Assembly (NCBI GenBank): GCA_020881085.1
Contig: JAJIYR010000096.1
Span: 1 to 9,814, forward strand
Length of the DNA: 9,814 nucleotides
Source: Rickettsia endosymbiont of Bryobia graminum
Lineage (GTDB): Bacteria; Pseudomonadota; Alphaproteobacteria; Rickettsiales; Rickettsiaceae
Direction of reading: 5' to 3'
Shown: positions 1-6,071 of the stretch, one piece after another
How the letters are laid out: each line of letters starts with the position of its first letter
Numbering within the stretch: position 1 is the first letter of the stretch
Translations under genes and position numbers: made by a program
Notes under the pieces: model-generated
The model's database searches: none
Seen by the model: the letters and a program-made list of their open reading frames with translations, nothing else
What the model was told of the DNA's origin: nothing

Positions 1-79
1 CTATGCGTCCGTCTCGTTCTGTCTTATGACGTTCCTTCAACTTCTCTCTTTGTTCTTCTGTCAATACATTCTTACTCAC
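1..79 (-). CDS. IS630-family transposase, N-terminal fragment (runs off the window edge)
   Basis: Reading leftwards from a GTG at 79, the minus strand gives 26 residues, beginning M/V-SKNVLTEEQREKLK and ending RHKTERDGRI before the window stops. A charged LTEEQ...L...H..ERD.RI segment is what I know as the start of IS630-type transposases, just ahead of an (A)DRIK-VLL helix-turn-helix region. The next codon begins with G, which would allow the usual alanine. An in-frame TAG lies two codons upstream of the GTG, so the start must be the GTG or the ATT just before it. The element is inserted in, or next to, the decayed gene that follows on the plus strand. Its catalytic DDE domain is outside the window, so intactness is unknown. 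Family assignment rests on a short segment and is an inference. Confidence 0.6.
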   Translation of the reverse strand, partial: MSKNVLTEEQREKLKERHKTERDGRI

Positions 80-140
80 AATGTCCTAAACTCTACAATA
101 GCTCTCCTATCTTTGCAACCCTTCATTTACAAACAGTATA
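80..140. mobile_element. Probable terminal non-coding end of the IS630-type element
   Basis: This stretch lies between the transposase start at 79 and the point where plus-strand coding of the neighbouring gene becomes plausible (about 140). IS630 elements insert at TA and duplicate it. A TATA at 137-140 followed by ordinary-looking coding sequence is the most natural junction. Read from that point towards the transposase the sequence begins TACTGTTTGTAAATG. The opposite end is outside the window, so no terminal inverted repeat can be matched and the exact boundary is an inference. Confidence 0.35.
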
Positions 141-784
141 TTACTAGAATTAATATTGAATCATTATCTAAGGTTGATTTAAAAGGCTCCTTAGATGCAG
201 ATACAGATCCTAATATAATAGTAACATTAGCTAGAATCTGTGCTGAACATAAGATACAACTAGTCATTACTAACTGCCCTCTATCTAACAAAATAATAAC
301 TGATCTAACAAGAATAAAAATGGAGTATCATTATACTGATCAATTACAATATGATAGTTTTCCACAAGAAGTCTTTACTAACCCACAAACACCAGATAGT
401 GATATAAAGGTAGAGAATCTTACGGTTAATGATTTACACTCTTTTGATCAAACAACCACTTTATCACCCCTTCTCTTTGAAAAAACTGAGCTAAATAGCA
501 TGTATATACTACTACCACTGGTAAAACTATAGAACAAATATATGAAAAATTTAGATCATTCTCAACTAAAGAATTAGAAGATCACTTAGATAAAGCACGT
601 AAACATAATAATGAAGTTAAATATCCTAGTTTTAAGGAAATATTTTGGGAAGGTGATTTATCATTAGCGCTGTCTACTCGTATTGATGGGATAGATACTA
701 CTCCTTATAAAACTATAGAACAACTACGCGAAGAATTTGCCTCTTTCTCATCTAGTAAATCCCACAATCAGGATGATGATACTG

Positions 785-813
785 GTAATCAACACCTTAG
801 TTTTAGCCGAACA
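785..813 (+). repeat. Direct repeat, copy 1 (29 bp, in-frame, encodes NQHLSFS)
   Basis: This 29-bp copy matches 878-906 at 27 of 29 positions. The two are 93 bp (31 codons) apart, so the repeat is kept in the reading frame of the decayed gene and encodes GNQHLSFSRT here. The near-identity of the DNA points to a fairly recent internal duplication, or to homogenisation between copies. Confidence 0.75.
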
Positions 814-877
814 TCTGATAATGCAAAAACACCAGAATACACCTCTTTTTTACCTAACAATAATGAAGAGTATTTTT

Positions 878-906
878 GTAATCAGCACCTTAGTTTTAGC
901 CAAACA
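878..906 (+). repeat. Direct repeat, copy 2 (29 bp, in-frame, encodes NQHLSFS)
   Basis: This is the second copy of the repeat at 785-813, with two substitutions (A to G inside the CAA codon, and G to A changing CGA to CAA). It encodes CNQHLSFSQT close to the C-terminus of the decayed protein. Confidence 0.75.
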
Positions 907-998
907 GATGAAGATGTAACAGTATCTGGAGATTTAGGAAGTTTTGTTATGGTATATAATTCATAGAAATAGTAGCTTATCTATATTTATTGATTAAG

Positions 999-1029
999 CT
1001 TAAAGACGGTTTTAATAATCGTCTTTAAG
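999..1029. terminator. Hairpin between convergent genes, possible bidirectional terminator
   Basis: CTTAAAGACG at 999-1008 pairs perfectly with CGTCTTTAAG at 1020-1029. Three further pairs, one of them G-T, can extend the stem inwards. It lies 33 bases after the stop of the decayed plus-strand gene and about 85 bases beyond the end of the convergent minus-strand ORF, a typical place for a shared terminator. No clean T-run follows on either strand, so the terminator role is an inference; the stem itself is clear. Confidence 0.45.
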
Positions 1030-1112
1030 TACTTAAGTAATTGAATCTAAATGATCTATTTGTTTAAATAATTAAAAATAATAAACTAATAGCAGTATAT
1101 AATAATCCTAAG

Positions 1113-1463
1113 TTACTCTTGAATTGAAAAATGACCTCTATAAGTTCTATATAGAACAAGTCCTTTATGTTTTTCTATTAAAGTCTGGCATAAAATAGCA
1201 GAATCAATAGCCTTCTGCCTCTTAGTGAATTTATATTCTTTATCTAAACATATATCACTAATATTAATATTTTGCCAAACTAACCCATCAAAAACTTTTG
1301 CTTTAATATAACCACTTAACTTTAAATTATCATAATCTCCTTTATACAAACTGGTAGCATCATCATTTAATAAAAGCTGAATATCACCTACCTTAGGTTT
1401 AGATACATCATCAATATATTTAATATAAACTTTACCAGTTAATTCTATTTTAGAAGGTATCAT
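1113..1463 (-). CDS. Hypothetical protein, 116 residues, unrecognised
   Basis: This is a single open frame starting MIPSKIELTGKVYIKYI and ending RTYRGHFSIQE. It has no signal peptide, no membrane segment and no motif I recognise. Alternating hydrophobic and polar residues in the first 70 positions suggest a beta-rich fold, and the last third (KRQKAIDSAILCQTLIEKHKG) looks helical. The composition is balanced rather than the low-complexity K/N/I of random AT-rich DNA, which supports real or recently real coding. It lies 99 bases downstream of ctrA on the same strand and could be a read-through member of that run, but no strong ribosome-binding site precedes the ATG. It could be a lineage-specific gene or the remnant of a longer one. 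Confidence 0.5.
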   Translation of the reverse strand: MIPSKIELTGKVYIKYIDDVSKPKVGDIQLLLNDDATSLYKGDYDNLKLSGYIKAKVFDGLVWQNINISDICLDKEYKFTKRQKAIDSAILCQTLIEKHKGLVLYRTYRGHFSIQE

Positions 1464-1562
1464 AATAATCTTTACTCATTCCGTATTTAATACGAATATC
1501 TATTAAGAGGTATAATAAAAATATAGCTAAATTCTATGAATAAATTATAAAGAAGCGCCTTT

Positions 1563-2285
1563 TTAAACTTGCTCTTCACTAACAATAGCATCTTTCTGTT
1601 CTTCAGCATCATATTCTTTTAACATATAACCACGGGCCCATACTGTATCAATATAGTCTGTACCACCAGCAGCATCTGCTAATTTTTTACGTAATTTACA
1701 TATAAATACATCTATAATTTTTAACTCTGGTGGTTCACCTGCACCACTGTAAAGATGATTCGAAAAATCCTCTTTACTTACAACGGTTCCTCTACGTGAT
1801 ATTAATAATTCTAGGATAGCGTATTCTTTATTGGTTAAATGCACCTTTTTCCCAACAACTTCTACTATTCTAGTATCAAGATGTACACTTACCTTATCAA
1901 ATTTTACAACTGATTCCGAATATCCTTTAGAACGACGAATAATGGCATTAATACGAGCAATTAACTCTGCACGGTTAAACGGCTTAGTTAAGTAATCATC
2001 TGCTCCAATATTCAATCCTTTTATTTTCTGTTCAATTGTTGTAATACCAGACAAAATTAATATAGGTGTTTTTACTCTAGCAGAACGCAATCTTAATAAG
2101 ACCTCAATTCCATCAATATCTGGTAGCATAAGGTCTAAGATAATCAAGTCATAATTATAGATCCTACCTATCTCTATTCCTTTTGTACCAAATTCCGCTA
2201 CATCACAAATAATTCCTTCTGAAGCTAATATTAATTCAATAGATTCTACTACTTCTTTATCATCTTCTATTAAAAGTATGCGCAT
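1563..2285 (-). CDS. ctrA: CtrA, cell-cycle response regulator (OmpR/PhoB type)
   Basis: CtrA is the DNA-binding response regulator that times cell-cycle and envelope genes in alphaproteobacteria, activated through the CckA-ChpT phosphorelay. The 240-residue product has a receiver domain at about 1-118 with the acidic pair D8/D9, phospho-acceptor D51 (LIILDLMLPD), switch S79 and K101 in DDYLTKPF. A winged-helix DNA-binding domain follows at about 125-225. The recognition region EPPELKIIDVFICKLRKKL (184-202) and the wing YIDTVWARGYML (211-222) are the CtrA signature, which separates it from generic OmpR regulators. The tail after 223 is acidic and ends EEQV; the C-terminal Ala-Ala used for ClpXP turnover of Caulobacter CtrA is absent. 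The start is fixed by an excellent ribosome-binding site, AAGGAGG. The gene lies 53 bases downstream of secB on the same strand, so it may be co-transcribed with dcd-secB or have its own promoter. Confidence 0.93.
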   Translation of the reverse strand: MRILLIEDDKEVVESIELILASEGIICDVAEFGTKGIEIGRIYNYDLIILDLMLPDIDGIEVLLRLRSARVKTPILILSGITTIEQKIKGLNIGADDYLTKPFNRAELIARINAIIRRSKGYSESVVKFDKVSVHLDTRIVEVVGKKVHLTNKEYAILELLISRRGTVVSKEDFSNHLYSGAGEPPELKIIDVFICKLRKKLADAAGGTDYIDTVWARGYMLKEYDAEEQKDAIVSEEQV

Positions 2286-2290
2286 AAATG

Positions 2291-2298
2291 CCCTCCTT
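2291..2298 (-). promoter_or_regulatory. Strong Shine-Dalgarno sequence of ctrA
   Basis: On the minus strand AAGGAGGG lies 5 bases before the ctrA ATG. It is by far the best ribosome-binding site in the window; most other genes here have weak ones (GGA or GAG) or none. It fixes the ctrA start and suggests efficient translation. Confidence 0.8.
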
Positions 2299-2310
2299 AT
2301 ACAAATTTAT

Positions 2311-2325
2311 TTAAATATTAGGTAA
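2311..2325 (-). promoter_or_regulatory. Near-match to a CtrA box upstream of ctrA
   Basis: On the minus strand the sequence reads TTAC-N7-TTAA, seven of eight bases of the TTAA-N7-TTAA consensus known for CtrA. It lies 26 bases before the ctrA start. Autoregulation of ctrA is established in Caulobacter. In DNA this A/T-rich a single near-match can easily arise by chance. Confidence 0.25.
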
Positions 2326-2338
2326 GTTCTAGAATTAA

Positions 2339-2827
2339 TTAAGCCAATTGTGCATTTTCTTCCCATAGCTCATTTTGTTGTTCTGCTTCTTCTTGCATTT
2401 TTTTACTATATAATGCACCAAAGTCAATAGGATCAATCATTAAAGGTTGAAATCCACCATCCTGGGTTACATCAGCAATAATTTTTCTAGCAAAAGGAAA
2501 AATCATTGCCGTACAATGAACAGCCAGTATCATTTTATGCTGATCTGATGGTATATTAATTAAATTAAATACCCCTGCATACTTCAGATCAACTATAAAT
2601 AATTTTTGTCCTTCATGCATTGCTTTTGCTTCAATGCTCAATTCTACTTCATAAAAATTCTCATCAGGCAAACTAATAATATTAAGATCTAAAAATAAGT
2701 CAATCTGCGGACTATTTTCTAAAGATATCAAAGATTTAGGAGCGTTAGGATTTTCAAAAGAAAGATCTTTAATATATTGCGCATTAATTGCAATATGAGG
2801 CATTTCCTGTTGGTTATTCGTTATCAT
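2339..2827 (-). CDS. secB: SecB, protein-export chaperone
   Basis: SecB is a cytosolic tetrameric chaperone that keeps precursor proteins unfolded and hands them to SecA for export through SecYEG. The 162-residue product has the expected length and the family landmarks: [14 protein letters not shown] (17-30), the alternating-strand core [10 protein letters not shown] (60-69), YAGVF (83-87) and the long conserved segment [20 protein letters not shown] (111-130) followed by IDPIDF. An acidic, glutamine-rich tail follows, as in other alphaproteobacterial SecB proteins. An AAGGA lies about 11 bases before the ATG. The gene is 83 bases downstream of dcd and 53 bases upstream of ctrA, all on the minus strand. 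Likely clients in this window are the exported porin and TolB. Confidence 0.95.
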   Translation of the reverse strand: MITNNQQEMPHIAINAQYIKDLSFENPNAPKSLISLENSPQIDLFLDLNIISLPDENFYEVELSIEAKAMHEGQKLFIVDLKYAGVFNLINIPSDQHKMILAVHCTAMIFPFARKIIADVTQDGGFQPLMIDPIDFGALYSKKMQEEAEQQNELWEENAQLA

Positions 2828-2910
2828 AATTTTTAATGTCCTTATTTAATAAGCTGTAAAAATTTAGAGCTGACTTTTATTTAAGTTAAAAATTATAGAT
2901 GTATTTATAT

Positions 2911-3477
2911 TTAAGTTCTTGGTAAAGTAACACCTAATTGTTTCATATACTTACCATCACGATCGGCATATGATCTATAGCAAATCTGATCACCTTTAAA
3001 AAATAAAAATTGGCAGCCCCCCTCATTAGCATAAATTTTTGCAGGTAGTGGTGTAGTATTTGAGAATTCTAATGTTACATGACCTTCCCATTCAGGCTCC
3101 AATGGTGTAACATTAACAATTATACCACATCTAGCATATGTGGATTTCCCTACACATACTACTAATACATCCCGTGGAATTTTAAAATACTCAACAGTTC
3201 TAGCTAAAGCAAAACTATTAGGTGGGATAATGCAAACATCAACTTCTCGATCTACAAAACTGCATTCATCAAAGTTTTTTGGATCTACTATTGTTGAATT
3301 TATATTAGTGAATATTTTAAAATGCCTTGAAACTCTAGCGTCATAACCATAGGAAGATAAACCATAGGAAATAATTTTACTATTGTCACTTAGTTTAACT
3401 TGTGTTTTAGAAAATGGAGAAATCATTTCATGTTCCATACTCATTTTCTTTATCCACTTATCGGACATAATAGTCAT
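2911..3477 (-). CDS. dcd: dCTP deaminase (Dcd)
   Basis: Dcd deaminates dCTP to dUTP, which dUTPase converts to dUMP for thymidylate synthesis. The 188-residue product is close to the usual length and carries the family core: [16 protein letters not shown] (35-50), [15 protein letters not shown] (84-98), [20 protein letters not shown] (110-129) with the conserved Ser112 and Arg116, and [14 protein letters not shown] (132-145), whose Glu137 corresponds to the catalytic glutamate (E138 in E. coli). [18 protein letters not shown] near the end is the nucleotide-covering tail. The sequence is strikingly like Rickettsia Dcd, including the MSDKWIK start. Two in-frame ATGs (3477 and 3468) are possible; the upstream one matches Rickettsia-type proteins that begin M-x-I-MSDKW. 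Neither has a strong ribosome-binding site. It is the first gene of the minus-strand run. Confidence 0.96.
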   Translation of the reverse strand: MTIMSDKWIKKMSMEHEMISPFSKTQVKLSDNSKIISYGLSSYGYDARVSRHFKIFTNINSTIVDPKNFDECSFVDREVDVCIIPPNSFALARTVEYFKIPRDVLVVCVGKSTYARCGIIVNVTPLEPEWEGHVTLEFSNTTPLPAKIYANEGGCQFLFFKGDQICYRSYADRDGKYMKQLGVTLPRT

Positions 3478-3546
3478 AATTTCTAATATAAACCTTAATT
3501 AAAGTGTTAAATATAAATGATCCTCTTAAAAATTAAAAGTAATAAA

Positions 3547-3561
3547 TTAATAAATATTTAA
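3547..3561. promoter_or_regulatory. Perfect CtrA-box match (TTAA-N7-TTAA)
   Basis: The sequence matches the CtrA consensus exactly, with a 7-base A/T spacer. It lies 70 bases upstream of dcd and about 310 bases upstream of the porin gene, inside the divergent gap. ctrA itself is less than 1.3 kb away. The match is direct but the function is inferred: in DNA with this base composition roughly one such match per 1-2 kb is expected by chance. Confidence 0.35.
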
Positions 3562-3597
3562 TAATATTAAGTAAATACCTTATTAAAACTAATCATA

Positions 3598-3708
3598 TTA
3601 TTTTTGTTTACTATTATTTTCACCTCTATTTTCAACTAATAGATAATCTTCTTGCGAATAATCATTAAATCGATGTATTTTTATCACTTCTTCTGAAAAA
3701 TAATTATC
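3598..3708 (-). pseudogene. Short coding-like remnant or small ORF, unrecognised
   Basis: The minus strand is open for 36 codons between a TAA at 3709-3711 and a TAA at 3598-3600. It encodes DNYFSEEVIKIHRFNDYS followed by QEDYLLVENRGENNSKQK. The mix of acidic, aromatic and charged residues looks more like a real protein C-terminus than random A/T-rich DNA. A GTG at 3687 could give a 29-residue peptide, but its only upstream purine run is too close to be a good ribosome-binding site. Neighbouring frames upstream show no continuation. It may be the last trace of a gene that once preceded dcd, or chance. Confidence 0.25.
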
Positions 3709-3793
3709 TTAAATGTGATTATTATAAAATTTTTGCTATATTAGTAGAAAAATTATAGTTACTATTTTGCTGCTAAACCCATAATTAATAACG

Positions 3794-3827
3794 TTAGTTT
3801 AAAATAGGTTAATATTTTTTAAACTAA
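3794..3827. promoter_or_regulatory. Inverted repeat overlapping the porin promoter (candidate operator)
   Basis: TTAGTTTAAAA at 3794-3804 is the exact reverse complement of TTTTAAACTAA at 3817-3827, with a 12-base spacer. It covers the candidate -35 element and part of the promoter spacer, where a dimeric repressor or activator would bind. TTAA tetramers start at 3799, 3809 and 3819, exactly one helical turn apart. Which protein binds, if any, is unknown. Confidence 0.4.
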
Positions 3828-3836
3828 TATTATAAC
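3809..3836 (+). promoter_or_regulatory. Candidate sigma-70-type promoter of the porin gene
   Basis: TTAATA (3809-3814) and TATAAC (3831-3836) are 16 bases apart and would start transcription near 3843, leaving a leader of about 29 bases before the porin ATG. The -10 matches the consensus in five of six bases and the -35 in four of six. Similar matches are common in A/T-rich DNA, but position and spacing are good. Confidence 0.4.
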
Positions 3837-3871
3837 TTTGTACACAACTTAATAGTTTTTTGGATATACGT

Positions 3872-5185
3872 ATGAAAATAAGAAAATTAGTAACTCTATT
3901 GTACCTTTCCTGCTTTACCGGCATAGCCATTGCAGATAGTTGCAATTTAAAAAGCGATGGTACTACTGAAATAAAATTAGAAGGTTTCTATGGTTTTCAA
4001 GCTGGTTATAGCACTCAAAATCATCTAACCGGCTTAGGAAAATATATTACTGACAATAAAAAGAGGCTTGCTTTATATTCAGAAGCAGCTTTTTACCTTA
4101 CTGCTCAACAAGAATTAAATGGAATGATTGTTGGAGCTAAATTAGTCTTAGTGCCAACAACCAAAGCAAAAACTTCTGTAAGTTACAATGGTTCACATAT
4201 TTTCTTAGAAACAGAGTACGGTAAAGTAGAAATAGGATCTCCTCACGACGCTCAAGCAAAAATGCGCGTTACTGGTTATAATGTTGTAGCGGCTAGTGGC
4301 ACTAATTGGAATAGATACATAAATCTTGAAAGCGAACATATGAGTTATCTAAAAGTAAAACCAGAGTTTGATACATCAGATAGATTTTATATGGAATCAT
4401 TTGCTAATAGATTTGATGATATGACCGAAAAAACAGAACCAGCAAGAAAAATATCTTATTATACTCCTAAAATGCAAGGGTTTCAATTTGGTATTTCTTA
4501 CACTCCTGATTCAGCAAATACTGGTGGTAATAGATCATTAAACTACTTAGATAAAACTGTAAATGATAGACGCTTTACATTATCAAAAACTGGTATAGAT
4601 AGGGTAACTTTAGCAAATGGCAATATTGCTCTAATTAACCTTAACTTGAAAGATGCGTTTTCTGCTGGTTTGTCATACGAACATGAGCTCTCAGATGATT
4701 TAGCTGTAAAACTTGCTGTTACAGGAGAGTACGCTAAAGCAGCTCGTAGTTTCGTAATATTAAAAGATAAAACTAATAGAGATATTATACAGAGAGATAA
4801 AGTTTCAAGTTTAAGAGCTTATAATGTTGGAGGCATATTAACTTATGGTAATTTCTCTTGCGCAGTATCTTATGGTAGTTTAGGAAAAAGTTTAACTACT
4901 CCTATTTATCATAAAAATGGTTGCAAAACTACATTTTATAATGGAGCTATTGCTTATAAGCAAGGGCCTATTAAAACAAGCCTTTCATATTTTAAATCTT
5001 TAAGATATAAGAATAAAGTTGATACAGTAGCTCTTGGTACTGAATTTATATTAACGCCGGGTTTAGTACCTTATGCTGAAGTAGCTTATGTCAAGGCAAA
5101 AGGAAGGCCCGTTCATTATCCAGAGGCTCCTAAAAAATCCACTAAAGGTACTGTCGCTATTGTTGGAGCAAAACTTAAGTTCTAA
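3872..5185 (+). CDS. Outer-membrane porin
   Basis: This is a beta-barrel porin that would let small solutes cross the outer membrane. I place the start at the ATG at 3872: a GGA lies seven bases upstream, and the resulting 437-residue product begins with a classical signal peptide (MKIRKLVTLLYLSCFTGIAIA, cleavage after AIA at about residue 21). A TTG four codons earlier would only add MDIR. The mature part starts DSCNLKSDGTTEIKLEGFYGFQAGY, the usual first strand of alphaproteobacterial porins. It contains GNGEVEIGS-like strand text (EYGKVEIGSPHDAQAKM), YYTPKMQGFQFGISYTPDS, and repeated amphipathic strands with AGLSYEH and NVGGILTYGNFS. It ends VGAKLKF, with the terminal phenylalanine recognised by the BAM machinery. 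Translation would depend on Sec export, and SecB is encoded nearby. An intrinsic terminator follows 21 bases downstream, so it is probably a single-gene unit. Confidence 0.88.
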   Translation: MKIRKLVTLLYLSCFTGIAIADSCNLKSDGTTEIKLEGFYGFQAGYSTQNHLTGLGKYITDNKKRLALYSEAAFYLTAQQELNGMIVGAKLVLVPTTKAKTSVSYNGSHIFLETEYGKVEIGSPHDAQAKMRVTGYNVVAASGTNWNRYINLESEHMSYLKVKPEFDTSDRFYMESFANRFDDMTEKTEPARKISYYTPKMQGFQFGISYTPDSANTGGNRSLNYLDKTVNDRRFTLSKTGIDRVTLANGNIALINLNLKDAFSAGLSYEHELSDDLAVKLAVTGEYAKAARSFVILKDKTNRDIIQRDKVSSLRAYNVGGILTYGNFSCAVSYGSLGKSLTTPIYHKNGCKTTFYNGAIAYKQGPIKTSLSYFKSLRYKNKVDTVALGTEFILTPGLVPYAEVAYVKAKGRPVHYPEAPKKSTKGTVAIVGAKLKF

Positions 5186-5206
5186 TTTACCACAATCCTA
5201 AATGCT

Positions 5207-5243
5207 AAAAATCCTTATCTAAAACCTAGATAAGGATTTTTTT
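5207..5243 (+). terminator. Rho-independent terminator of the porin gene
   Basis: A 14-base stem (5207-5220 with 5228-5241) closes a 7-base AAAACCT loop and runs into seven consecutive Ts at 5237-5243. The core pairs are ATCCTTATCT with AGATAAGGAT. It sits 21 bases after the porin stop codon and separates it from hemD. Confidence 0.92.
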
Positions 5244-5280
5244 ATACCTCTTTCTGATATTATACGCTATATTAAAAATA

Positions 5281-6015
5281 ATGAAATCTATTCTACTTAC
5301 TAGAAGTCAAGAAGATAATTTTAATATCATTCGAATCTTAGAAAAAGATAATAATATTACTTTATCTAAAAATAGTAAAAATGATGTTTTTATAAAAAGT
5401 TTCAAATATATTTGCTCTCCTTTAATAAAATATAAAAATTTGGAAATAAATAGTAATGTTATTTCCGGCTATAACAACATAATTATTACCAGCTATTTTG
5501 CTAGTAAAATTCTTGTCTCTTGGTTTAGTGAACAAGAGACAATGAAAAAAATATTCAATATCTGGGTTGTTGGTAACTTATCAGCCAAACTTCTATCTGA
5601 TAATAACTTCCCAATAGTATATGTAGCTCAAAACGTAGATGATCTTATAAAAAAACTCCCTAAAAGAATTCTTACACAAACTATTTATTTATCTTCAAAT
5701 GAAATTACTAAAAACTTGTCTAAAGAAATTACTAGGCAAATTATTTATGAAGTAATTTATGCCCGTAGGCTAAACCAAATAGAGGAAATTAAGAAAGGAT
5801 TAGATTATGTTTTATTATATTCCCAAAATAGCGCCAAGACCTTAAATAGATTATTAATAGATAATAATCTATTGCCATATTTATCCAATACTATAGTAAT
5901 TACTATTAGTAAAAACGTAGCAGATAATATTAGATTTTTTCCTAAAAATGTGATTTATTGTGTTAATGAGAAACCTGAACAAATATTAGAATTATTATTA
6001 TCTCATCATGAATAA
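5281..6015 (+). CDS. hemD: Uroporphyrinogen-III synthase (HemD)
   Basis: HemD cyclises hydroxymethylbilane with inversion of ring D to give uroporphyrinogen III, the branch point of haem synthesis in the cytosol. The family is poorly conserved, so recognition rests on spaced motifs in a product of normal length (244 residues). These are ILLTRSQEDN at the start, NNIIITSYFAS (65-75), WVVGNLSAKLL (95-105), NVDDLIKKL (118-126), IYEVIYARR (155-163), YVLLYSQNSAKTLNRLL (176-192) and ISKNVADNI (209-217), in the order expected for the two-lobed fold. The two genes that follow are its usual alphaproteobacterial partners, which supports the call. hemC, often upstream, is absent: a porin and its terminator are there instead. 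No ribosome-binding site precedes the ATG, which directly follows AAAAATA. Confidence 0.85.
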   Translation: MKSILLTRSQEDNFNIIRILEKDNNITLSKNSKNDVFIKSFKYICSPLIKYKNLEINSNVISGYNNIIITSYFASKILVSWFSEQETMKKIFNIWVVGNLSAKLLSDNNFPIVYVAQNVDDLIKKLPKRILTQTIYLSSNEITKNLSKEITRQIIYEVIYARRLNQIEEIKKGLDYVLLYSQNSAKTLNRLLIDNNLLPYLSNTIVITISKNVADNIRFFPKNVIYCVNEKPEQILELLLSHHE

Positions 6016-6071
6016 TTCTTTATTTATAACTAGAGTTATCTAGGTTTAAAAAGTTGAAGTTATGAGGAACA

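Larger units (their letters stand above)
141..966 (+). pseudogene. Decayed repeat-containing protein gene, 5' end lost at the IS junction and frameshifted
   Basis: Two plus-strand frames together look like the 3' part of one protein. The first is open from the IS junction to a TAG at 530-532. The second is open from just after a TAG at 496-498 to the TAG at 964-966. They join near 490-520, where SMY in the first frame runs naturally into TTTTGKTIEQIYEKF in the second. The second frame has no usable start codon near its beginning, so it was probably never a separate gene. The product is hydrophilic and rich in S, T, D, E and N. It carries two internal repeats: a KTIEQ-(I/L)...F.SFS module about 62 residues apart, and an NQHLSFS motif 31 residues apart. 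No enzyme motif is visible and I do not recognise the family. A secreted or surface repeat protein is possible but unproven. Translation starts on transposon-end sequence, so the true N-terminus is missing. Confidence 0.55.

Noticed and set aside
26..140. Plus-strand open frame beginning MTFLQLLSLFFCQYIL, resembling a signal peptide on the first gene
   Set aside because: This part is the antisense of the transposase start (1-79) and the transposon end. The hydrophobic look comes from the complementary strand, not from a real leader.
737..919. 60-codon plus-strand frame
   Set aside because: It is an alternative frame of the decayed repeat protein. The apparent LVLA repeats in it come from the in-frame NQHLSFS DNA repeats read in the wrong frame.
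3140..3346. 68-codon plus-strand frame
   Set aside because: It lies entirely antisense to the well-conserved centre of dcd.
3860..3871. TTG at 3860 as the porin start
   Set aside because: It would put four extra residues (MDIR) before a perfect signal peptide and would leave no ribosome-binding site; the ATG at 3872 has GGA at the right distance.
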